This document shows, piece by piece, positions 1 to 6,205 of a stretch of 17,524 nt of DNA. The notes under the pieces are model-generated. The model had not been told where the DNA came from and did no database searches. It was given only the letters and a program-made list of their open reading frames with translations. Every line of letters starts with the position of its first letter. The stretch's first letter is position 1. This DNA comes from an uncultured bacterium. Lineage in GTDB: Bacteria > Verrucomicrobiota > Kiritimatiellia > RFP12 > UBA1067. Location: assembly GCA_900547945.1 (NCBI GenBank), contig URIT01000063.1, positions 1-17,524 on the forward strand, read 5' to 3'. The position numbers and the translations under genes are program-made.

Positions 1-1
1 C

Positions 2-499
2 GCCGCCGGCGTGCGGGGCCTCATCCGCGTGGGGCGCGGCCGCGCGGACGGCGTGACGACCAACGCCGCCGTCGCCGTGCCCGAGGGCCTTGTGGGGCGG
101 GTGGAGCAGGTTTCGCCCCGCACGGCCGACGTGCGCCTCATCACCAGCCCCTCCGTGAAGGTCGCCTGCGACGTCGAGACGGGCGACCCGGCGCTCGGCG
201 CCGTGCGCGGCATCCTCGAAGGCGGCGGCGTCCATGCGGTGCGCCCGGAAGCCGCCACGTCCATCCTCTACGTCATCAATCCTCTCCGCGTGCGCCACCT
301 GAAACGGCGGCCCAAGCTGCCCGCGCGCGCCCGCATCATCACGAACGGCCTGGGCGGGATCTTCCCGCGCGGGCTGACGGTCGGCTTCCTGGTGGACGAA
401 CAGGACGAGGGCGAGATGGAACTCGAACGCGAGGGGGACGTGTTGCCGGCCGTCGACTTCCCCGCGCTGGAGAACGTGTTCATTCGCCGTGAAGACTAG
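2..499 (+). CDS. mreC: Rod shape-determining protein MreC, 3' part
   Basis: MreC is the periplasmic scaffold of the rod-shape elongation complex, linking MreB to PBP2 and RodA. Only the C-terminal 165 or so codons are present; the reading frame is open to the left edge, so the membrane anchor and coiled coil lie off the window. The visible part matches the MreC beta-barrel core: a DGV turn (ADGVTTNAAV), then GLVGRVEQVSPRTADVRLIT, the conserved segment of the family, then a second barrel repeat. It ends at TAG 497-499. mreD begins inside its last codons and PBP2 and rodA follow, which is the usual mre/mrd order and strengthens the call. mreB is expected just upstream. The GTG at 11 is not the true start. 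Confidence 0.88.
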   Translation, partial: AAGVRGLIRVGRGRADGVTTNAAVAVPEGLVGRVEQVSPRTADVRLITSPSVKVACDVETGDPALGAVRGILEGGGVHAVRPEAATSILYVINPLRVRHLKRRPKLPARARIITNGLGGIFPRGLTVGFLVDEQDEGEMELEREGDVLPAVDFPALENVFIRRED

Positions 500-1043
500 G
501 GCCGTCCAGATTCTCCTCATCCTCCTCTGCACGACGCTCGCGGCCGCGCTGCAGGACATGCTGCCCGCCTTCGGCGGCACCAAGGCCCCCCTGCTCCTCG
601 CGTTCGCCCTCCACGGCGCGTTCGCCGAGGCGTCGCCCGCGCCGCGCGACCGGGCCGCCGGCGACAGTCCCCCCCTCGCCCTGCGCTGGATCTGTGCGGC
701 GCTCGTGGCCGGGGCCTTCGAGGACGCCCTCAGCGAATTCCCCCTCGGCTGCGCGACGGGCTTCTTCCTCCTCGCGGGCGTCGCCGCCCGCTGCCTGCGC
801 ACCCTGGTGTGCGCCTGGTCGCCGGCGGCGCTCGGCCTCGTGGCCGTGATGGCGGCGGCGCCGCTCCACGAGATCTGGCTTTCCGTCTGGGGCGTCGCGG
901 GCGACGACCCCGCGCCCCTCGTGCGGTTCTTCGCGAGCGCCCTGCCCGCCGCGCCCACGGGGGCCCTCGTCTTCGCCCTCCTGCCGTTCGTCGAACGGCT
1001 CGTGGGCTTCGACGGCCCCGAGGCCGAAGGGAGGTCCGCGTGA
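489..1043 (+). CDS. mreD: Rod shape-determining protein MreD-like membrane protein
   Basis: Small hydrophobic protein of 184 residues, close to the usual MreD size of about 160-170. It begins with a hydrophobic segment (QILLILLCTTLAAALQDMLP), and several further Leu/Ala-rich stretches follow, consistent with a polytopic inner-membrane protein. MreD sequences are poorly conserved, so the call rests mainly on size, hydropathy and position between mreC and PBP2. The proposed GTG start at 489 overlaps the end of mreC by 11 bases, and its TGA at 1041-1043 overlaps the GTG start of the PBP2 gene, so translation of the three genes is probably coupled. The C-terminal tail (GFDGPEAEGRSA) is hydrophilic. 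Confidence 0.8.
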   Translation: MKTRAVQILLILLCTTLAAALQDMLPAFGGTKAPLLLAFALHGAFAEASPAPRDRAAGDSPPLALRWICAALVAGAFEDALSEFPLGCATGFFLLAGVAARCLRTLVCAWSPAALGLVAVMAAAPLHEIWLSVWGVAGDDPAPLVRFFASALPAAPTGALVFALLPFVERLVGFDGPEAEGRSA

Positions 1044-2920
1044 AGACCTCGCCCTGGTTTGTGCTGGCGCTCGCGGCCGTCTTCGTCTTCGGCGAACTCG
1101 TGCTCGCCATCTCGCTCTTCCGCCTGCAGGTGCTGAACGTGGCGGACTTCAAGGAGGAGCAGACCATCCAGGCCACCCGCCGCGTGCGCGTGCCGGGCCT
1201 GCGCGGCCGCATCCTCGACCGGCGCGGCCGCGTGCTCGCCGAAAGCCGCGCCAGCCTCGGCATCCGCTGCGACCTCCAGTCCTTCCAGCGGCGCGGCGCC
1301 GTCAGCAACACCGTCGCCGCCGTGGAGGCGAGCCTGGACCGCCTGGCGGACCTGATCCGGCGCCCGCGCCAGGTCTCCGCCGCGCAGATCGTCCGCCACG
1401 TGCGGACCGCGAGCGCCGTCCCCCTCACCGTCTGGACGGACCTGGACGAGGAGGCGTTCGCCCGCTTCTGCGAGCACGCCCAGGACTACCCCGGCTTCGA
1501 GGACTTCACCGACGCCGCGCGCGTCTACCCCTACGGCGAACTCGCCGCCCACGTGCTGGGCTACACGGGGCGCGGCGACCCCGAGGGCGCCGGGGACGAT
1601 CCCGTCTACTACAGCGAGAAGGAGATGCGCGGGCGCGAGGGCGTGGAGAGCTTCTACAACAGCTACCTCGCGAGCGCCACCGGCGAGCGGCGCGTGCTCG
1701 TGGACGCACGCGGCTTCGGCATCTCGGAGACGCGCCGCGCGCTCCTCTCCGACGCGGCCGCCGACGGCGACGTCGCCCCGGTCAACGGCCTCGACCTCAC
1801 GCTCACGCTCGACGCCGAGATCCAGTTCGCCGTGGAGCGCGAACTGCGCGGCGTCACCGGCGCGGCCGTCGTCCTCGACCCGCGCGACGGCGCCGTCCTC
1901 GCCCTCGCGAGCGCCCCCACCTTCAACCCGAACGCCTGCATCCCGCGCCTCTCCGCCGCCGTCTACGCCTCGCTCACGAACGCCCCCGCGAAGCGCGGGC
2001 AGAACCGCGCCATCGCGGAGGCCTACGCCCCCGGCTCCACCTTCAAGCCCATCACGGCCCTCGCCGGGCTCGCGACGGGGTGGATGCCCGAGGACGAGTA
2101 CGACTGCCAGGGCGTCTACCGCCTCGGCAACCTGCGCCTCCACTGCTGGGACCGCTACGGGCACGGCCCGGTGAACGTGCGCATGGCCCTGGAGCAGAGC
2201 TGCAACACCTTCTTCTGCAACCTCGGCACGGCCGTCGGCTCGAACGCCGTCATCACCGCCGCGCGCGCGTTCGGCCTCGGGCGGGCGACGGGCATCGACC
2301 TCGGCGGCGAGGTGGCGGGCGTCGTGCCCGACGACGCCTGGAAGCGCCGCTGGTACGGTCTGCCGTGGTATCCGGGCGACACCTGCCAGATGTGCATCGG
2401 GCAGGGCATGCTGCTCGTGACGCCGCTCCAGATGGCCGTGGTGGCGGCGACGCTCGCGAACGGGGGGACGGTCTACCGGCCCTACCTCCACGTGCCCGCG
2501 TCCGGCCGGCGCCGCCCCGCGCCCGTCCGCACGATCCCCTACGCGAAGGACGCCATCGCGCTCGTCCGCGACGGCATGCGGGACGTGGTGGAGACCGGCA
2601 CGGGGCGGAACATCCTCGTCCGGGGCGAGACGGCGGCGGACACCGGGCGGCGCATCCGCCACCGCCTGAACGTGAGCTGCGCCGGCAAGACGGGCACGGC
2701 CGAGATCGGGCGCGGCGCCACGAAGCGCAAGAACACGTGGATCATCGCCTTCGCGCCGTTCGAGAACCCCACGGTGGCGCTCGCGATGATCGTCGAGCGC
2801 GGGGAGTCCGGCGGCAAGACCGTCGCGCCGCGCGTCCACAACGTCCTCGCGGCCATCTTCGGCGAAACCGAGATCACGGGGCGCACGCGCATGCGCGCGG
2901 GCATCGAGGGGAGGGACTAG
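1040..2920 (+). CDS. mrdA: Penicillin-binding protein 2, elongation transpeptidase
   Basis: Class B penicillin-binding protein of 626 residues that cross-links peptidoglycan during side-wall elongation together with the RodA glycosyltransferase. An N-terminal membrane anchor (about residues 5-27) is followed by the PBP dimerisation domain, starting near RGRILDRRGRVLAE, and a C-terminal transpeptidase domain. All three catalytic motifs are present: SxxK as STFK (S333-K336, nucleophile S333), SxN as SCN (387-389) and KTG (550-552). The GTG start at 1040 is chosen because GGGAGGT (1029-1035) lies five bases upstream and the codon shares bases with the mreD stop. The frame stays open 77 codons further upstream, but that part is Arg-rich shadow over mreD. 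The setting next to mreCD and rodA argues for PBP2 rather than the division-specific PBP3/FtsI. Confidence 0.95.
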   Translation: MKTSPWFVLALAAVFVFGELVLAISLFRLQVLNVADFKEEQTIQATRRVRVPGLRGRILDRRGRVLAESRASLGIRCDLQSFQRRGAVSNTVAAVEASLDRLADLIRRPRQVSAAQIVRHVRTASAVPLTVWTDLDEEAFARFCEHAQDYPGFEDFTDAARVYPYGELAAHVLGYTGRGDPEGAGDDPVYYSEKEMRGREGVESFYNSYLASATGERRVLVDARGFGISETRRALLSDAAADGDVAPVNGLDLTLTLDAEIQFAVERELRGVTGAAVVLDPRDGAVLALASAPTFNPNACIPRLSAAVYASLTNAPAKRGQNRAIAEAYAPGSTFKPITALAGLATGWMPEDEYDCQGVYRLGNLRLHCWDRYGHGPVNVRMALEQSCNTFFCNLGTAVGSNAVITAARAFGLGRATGIDLGGEVAGVVPDDAWKRRWYGLPWYPGDTCQMCIGQGMLLVTPLQMAVVAATLANGGTVYRPYLHVPASGRRRPAPVRTIPYAKDAIALVRDGMRDVVETGTGRNILVRGETAADTGRRIRHRLNVSCAGKTGTAEIGRGATKRKNTWIIAFAPFENPTVALAMIVERGESGGKTVAPRVHNVLAAIFGETEITGRTRMRAGIEGRD

Positions 2921-2926
2921 GCCGGC

Positions 2927-4078
2927 ATGAACGCCCTTCTGGAAAAGCTCAAGCGCATGGACTGGGTGCTGACGGGCTGCATCCTCGCGCTCGTCGTGAT
3001 GGGCACCGTGTTCATCTGGAGCGCGGGCAGCGCCCGGCAGGGCGTGTTCCAGTCCATCTGGATCACGCACGCCGTCACCGCCGCGTTCGGGCTCGCGCTC
3101 TACTTCGCGTTCGCGCTCGTGGACTACCGCAGGCTGCTGGACGTGTTCGCGACGCCCGCCTACGTCGGCGCGCTCGTGCTGCTCGTCGCCGTCCTCCTCT
3201 TCGGTGCGGAAATCTACGGCGGACGCCGCTGGCTCTGGTTCTTCCAGCCCAGCGAGATCTCGAAGCTCGCGGTCATTCTTTTCGTCGCGCACCTCTTCGG
3301 GCGATCCGGACGGGAGTCCTTCAAGAGGTTCCTCGCGGGCGCGCTCGTGCTTGGCGTCCCGGCCCTCCTGATCCTCAAGGAACCCGACCTCGGCACCGCG
3401 CTCGTCCTCGTGCCCGCCGGCACCGCGATGCTCCTCGCGGCGCGCGTCTGGACGAAGGGGCTCGTCGCGCTCCTCCTCGTGGGTCTGCTCGCCGCCGGCA
3501 CCGTGCTCGGCACCGTGTTCATCGCCGAGCAGACGCCCGACCCGGCGCGCCGGGCGCAGATCTACGCCTACCTTCCCCTCCGCGCGCACCAGCTCAAGCG
3601 GCTGCGCGTCTTCCTCTTCCCGGACCGCGACCTGCGGGGGGCCGGCTACAACCTGCGCCAGGCGCAGATCTCCATCGGCTCGGGGTCCGTCTGGGGCAAG
3701 GGCCTCAGGAAGGGCTCACAGAAAACGCTCGGCTACCTGCCGCCCTCCGTCTCCATGAACGACTTCATCTTCGCCGTCCTCGCGGAGGAGTCCGGCTTCC
3801 GGGGCACGCTCACGATGCTCGCGCTCTTCCTCGGCGTGCTGCTCACGGGCGCGCGCATCGCGTTCCGGGCGACCGACGACCGGGGGCGGCTCGTCGCCGT
3901 GGGCACCACGACGCTCGTCTTCTGCCATCTGTACGTCAACGTGGCGATGTCGATCGGCCTCATGCCCATCACGGGGCTCCCGCTCCCGTTCATCAGCGCG
4001 GGCCGCTCGTTCCTCGTCACCCTCCTCGCGGCGCTCGGCGTCGTGCAGAGCGTCGCCGTCCACCGGGAGGAGGAGTAG
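2927..4078 (+). CDS. rodA: RodA, SEDS peptidoglycan glycosyltransferase
   Basis: SEDS-family integral membrane protein of 383 residues, the lipid II-polymerising partner of PBP2 in the elongasome. Hydropathy suggests about ten transmembrane segments. The most conserved block, LPPSVSMNDFIFAVLAEESGFRG, is present; D279 in it corresponds to the essential extracellular Asp of SEDS proteins. The ATG at 2927 is preceded by a purine-rich GAGGGGAGGGA Shine-Dalgarno region overlapping the end of the PBP2 gene, with only six bases between the genes. One oddity is near the C terminus: where most RodA/FtsW proteins read S-Y-G-G-S after the TGLPLP motif, this one has SAGRS (residues 357-361). FtsW is the alternative, but the PBP2 neighbour points to RodA. 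Confidence 0.95.
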   Translation: MNALLEKLKRMDWVLTGCILALVVMGTVFIWSAGSARQGVFQSIWITHAVTAAFGLALYFAFALVDYRRLLDVFATPAYVGALVLLVAVLLFGAEIYGGRRWLWFFQPSEISKLAVILFVAHLFGRSGRESFKRFLAGALVLGVPALLILKEPDLGTALVLVPAGTAMLLAARVWTKGLVALLLVGLLAAGTVLGTVFIAEQTPDPARRAQIYAYLPLRAHQLKRLRVFLFPDRDLRGAGYNLRQAQISIGSGSVWGKGLRKGSQKTLGYLPPSVSMNDFIFAVLAEESGFRGTLTMLALFLGVLLTGARIAFRATDDRGRLVAVGTTTLVFCHLYVNVAMSIGLMPITGLPLPFISAGRSFLVTLLAALGVVQSVAVHREEE

Positions 4079-4083
4079 GGGAA

Positions 4084-4171
4084 TTAAGTGGTTAAGTAGT
4101 TAAGTGATTAAGTGGTTAAGTAGTTAAGTGATTAAGTGATTAAGTGGTTAAGTGATTAAGTGGTTAAGTTT
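4084..4171 (+). repeat. 8-bp tandem array, unit TTAAGTNN
   Basis: Ten consecutive 8-bp units begin exactly every eight bases from 4084. Each is TTAAGT followed by GG, AG or GA (order GG, AG, GA, GG, AG, GA, GA, GG, GA, GG), and a partial unit TTAAGTTT follows. The array starts six bases after the rodA stop codon, is AT-rich in a GC-rich region and has no spacer sequences, so it is a microsatellite-like array and not CRISPR. The two variable bases are always purines. No function can be assigned. Confidence 0.95.
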
Positions 4172-4193
4172 AAGTCTTTCGGAATTTTAGAGG

Positions 4194-4282
4194 GAACGCA
4201 GATGCTTCGCATACGCAGAATGGCTCGAAAAGGCATGTGGCTACGACGGCGACTTCGTCGCCTACGCCACAATGCCTTTTCG
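4194..4282 (+). repeat. Structured intergenic repeat, copy A
   Basis: An 89-bp element nearly identical to 12961-13050; differences are confined to a few bases before the main stem and in its loop. It begins GAACGCAGATGCTTCGCATACGCAGAA, which contains a small hairpin (ATGC/GCAT), and continues into a long imperfect hairpin whose arms start CGAAAAGGCAT and end ATGCCTTTTCG. Inside the stem, GTGGC pairs with GCCAC and GGCGAC with GTCGCC, separated by a TACGAC x TAC internal loop; one A is bulged out on the 3' side. A smaller hairpin, TGGTC/GACCA, follows at about 4297-4310. Short frames through it are repeat translation, not genes. Confidence 0.85.
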
Positions 4283-4319
4283 ACCAGATTTGACGATGGT
4301 CCGATGACCAATGCCAATT

Positions 4320-4413
4320 GGGAAAGAACCGATTGTGGCGTAGGCCCCGCAGGGGCCGTCGTAGCCACATCGGTCCTTGCCCAGATCTGCGTATCGCGCA
4401 GGCGATCTGCGTT
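4320..4413 (-). repeat. Structured intergenic repeat, diverged copy B, inverted
   Basis: Read on the minus strand, this has the same architecture as copies A and C: AACGCAGAT, a small hairpin, ATACGCAGA, then a long hairpin with the identical core GTGGCTACGACGGC and GCCTACGCCACAAT. The outer and inner stem sequences differ from A and C but remain paired: GGCCCC/GGGGCC replaces GGCGAC/GTCGCC, and ACCGAT/ATCGGT replaces AGGCAT/ATGCCT. The small hairpin is ATCGC/GCGAT instead of ATGC/GCAT. Copies A and B are head to head, sharing the TGGTC/GACCA hairpin between them. Confidence 0.75.
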
Positions 4414-4481
4414 TTAACGGAGTCGTTGAAGGCAAAAGCATTTTTGGAAATCATTTCATTCATTCAAAAGAAGGAGAAAGC

Positions 4482-6143
4482 ATGTCGGTCATTCAAACAG
4501 TCGTGAGCACGGTCAGGAACTGGCTCAAGGGGAACAAGGTCAAACGCGAGATCATCGTGAACGTCGAAAAGCTCGAAACGCGCGTCGCGGTGCTGGAGAA
4601 CGGACGTCTGGAGGAGTACATGGTCGAGCACCCTGAGGACGAACGCCTGGTGGGCTGCGTCTTCAAGGGGCGCATCCAGAACCTGCAGGACGACCTGCAG
4701 GCCGCGTTCGTCGACATCGGCCTCAAGAAGAACGCCTTCCTCCACTACTGGGACATGCAGCCCGACGTCGACGCCTTCCTGGACGAGGTTGATGACGGCG
4801 AAGCCGACAACGCGAAAGGCGGCAAGGGCGGAAAGGGCGGCAAGGGCCGCCGGCGCGGCAAGGCCCCGCGCCTCACCACCGAGGAGATCCACGAGAAGTT
4901 CAAGCCCGGCTCCGAGATCATCGTGCAGGTCACGAAGGGACCGATCTCCACCAAGGGCCCCCGCGTCACCACGAACCTCTCCATCCCCGGCCGCTACCTC
5001 GTGATGATGCCCGGCACGAAGACGCGCGGCGTGAGCCGCAAGATCGGCGACGCCGAGGAGCGCAGGCGCCTCAAGAAGATCCTCGACAAGCTGCTCCTCC
5101 CCGACGAGGTCGGCCTCATCGTGCGCACCGCCGGCGTGGGCGCCAAGGGCACGTCGTTCGTGCGCGACATGCGCAACCTGCTCGAAAGCTGGCACGAACT
5201 GCAGGGCAACGTCAAGAACCTGCGCGCCCCCTGCTGCGTGTGGCAGGAACCCGACCTCGTCGAGCGCGTCGTGCGCGACTGGCTCACCGAGGACATCGAC
5301 ACCGTGCTCGTCGACGACGAGAAGACCTTCGAGAAGCTGCGAGACGTCACGAGCCGCATCTCGCGCCGCGCGCGCGGCAAGGTGCGCCACTACGAGGGCG
5401 CGGAGAACATCTTCGAGCGCCTGGGCGTGGAGCGCCAGCTGCACGACGCCTTCAACCGCCAGGTGAAGCTCAGGTCCGGCGGCTACCTCGTGATCGACGA
5501 GACCGAGGCCCTGATCGCCGTGGACGTCAACACCGGCCACCACAAGGGCAAGACCTCGCAGGAGGACGCGATCCTGGAGGTCAACCTCGAAGCCGTGGAG
5601 GAGGTCGCCCGCCAGCTGCGCCTTCGCAACATCGGCGGCCTCGTCGTGCTCGACCTCATCGACATGAAGAGCCGCAAGCACCAGAAGCAGGTCTACCGCG
5701 CGCTCAAGGACGCCCTCAAGCGCGACCGCGCCCGCACGAACGTGCTGGAGATCAGCGAGCTCGGCCTCCTGGAGATGAGCCGCCAGCGCCACGAGGAGTC
5801 GATCCTCTCCATGCTGTCGAGCACATGCCCGTGCTGCGACGGCCACGGCGTCGTGAAGAGCCCGCTCGCCGTCTCGATCGAGCTCCAGCGCCAGCTCACC
5901 TCGATCCTGCGCAAGGCCGAGGCCGAAAAACGCCCCATCGTGCCGAAGATCGTCATCGCACCCGCCGTCATGCAGCGCCTCCGCACGGAGGACGCGCAGA
6001 TCCTCGCCGAGCTCCAGGCCCGCCACAACACGAAGCTCACCTTCGTCTCGGAGCTGCACCGCCACCCCGAAAGCTATTCCATCCTAGACGCGGAAACGGG
6101 GCGCGTGCTATACTCATCGGGTGCCGCGCGTCCCGCCGTGTAG
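4482..6143 (+). CDS. rng: Ribonuclease G/E family endoribonuclease
   Basis: Single-strand-specific endoribonuclease of 553 residues acting in rRNA maturation and mRNA decay. The start at ATG 4482 is set by AAGGAG at 4471-4476; the open frame upstream runs into the structured repeat. An S1-type RNA-binding domain lies near the N terminus (about residues 35-165; VGCVFKGRIQ, AFVDIGLKKNAFLH), interrupted by a Gly/Lys/Arg-rich insert near residues 110-128. The catalytic core has the two Mg-binding aspartates in AVDVNTG (D348) and LDLIDM (D391), 43 residues apart, the same spacing as D303 and D346 of E. coli RNase E. The zinc-link CPCC (C449, C452) that joins protomers follows. The protein ends near the catalytic region without the long degradosome scaffold of E. 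coli RNase E, so RNase G is the better name. It belongs to a two-gene run with lptD. Confidence 0.93.
   Translation: MSVIQTVVSTVRNWLKGNKVKREIIVNVEKLETRVAVLENGRLEEYMVEHPEDERLVGCVFKGRIQNLQDDLQAAFVDIGLKKNAFLHYWDMQPDVDAFLDEVDDGEADNAKGGKGGKGGKGRRRGKAPRLTTEEIHEKFKPGSEIIVQVTKGPISTKGPRVTTNLSIPGRYLVMMPGTKTRGVSRKIGDAEERRRLKKILDKLLLPDEVGLIVRTAGVGAKGTSFVRDMRNLLESWHELQGNVKNLRAPCCVWQEPDLVERVVRDWLTEDIDTVLVDDEKTFEKLRDVTSRISRRARGKVRHYEGAENIFERLGVERQLHDAFNRQVKLRSGGYLVIDETEALIAVDVNTGHHKGKTSQEDAILEVNLEAVEEVARQLRLRNIGGLVVLDLIDMKSRKHQKQVYRALKDALKRDRARTNVLEISELGLLEMSRQRHEESILSMLSSTCPCCDGHGVVKSPLAVSIELQRQLTSILRKAEAEKRPIVPKIVIAPAVMQRLRTEDAQILAELQARHNTKLTFVSELHRHPESYSILDAETGRVLYSSGAARPAV
6106..6114 (+). promoter_or_regulatory. 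Putative extended -10 promoter for lptD
   Basis: TGCTATACT fits the extended -10 form TGnTATAAT with one mismatch and occurs in the last codons of rng. Transcription would start near 6121, giving lptD a leader of about 85 nt. The same 9-mer occurs on the minus strand next to three start codons in this window, which makes a real sigma-70-type promoter more likely here. No clear -35 box is seen. Confidence 0.5.
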
Positions 6144-6205
6144 GCCGCGCCCCACCCGGACATCCCGCAACCCGAAATCCCGCATCGAACCGAACAGGAA
6201 TGACC

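Noticed and set aside
809..1039. Longer PBP2 with 77 extra N-terminal residues
   Set aside because: The extension is Arg/Pro-rich shadow of mreD; a ribosome site and coupled GTG at 1040 give a normal membrane-anchored PBP2.
4084..4171. CRISPR-like array
   Set aside because: Units are 8 bp with no spacers and no cas genes nearby; it is a simple tandem repeat.
4156..4506. Several small open frames between rodA and rng
   Set aside because: They translate the structured repeat on both strands, lack ribosome sites, and the same peptide reappears at 12938-13165 because that is another repeat copy.
4464..6065. Long minus-strand open frame opposite rng
   Set aside because: It is the complement of a clear RNase G gene in GC-rich DNA, with low-complexity Leu/Val/Ala/Asp content and no recognisable domain.
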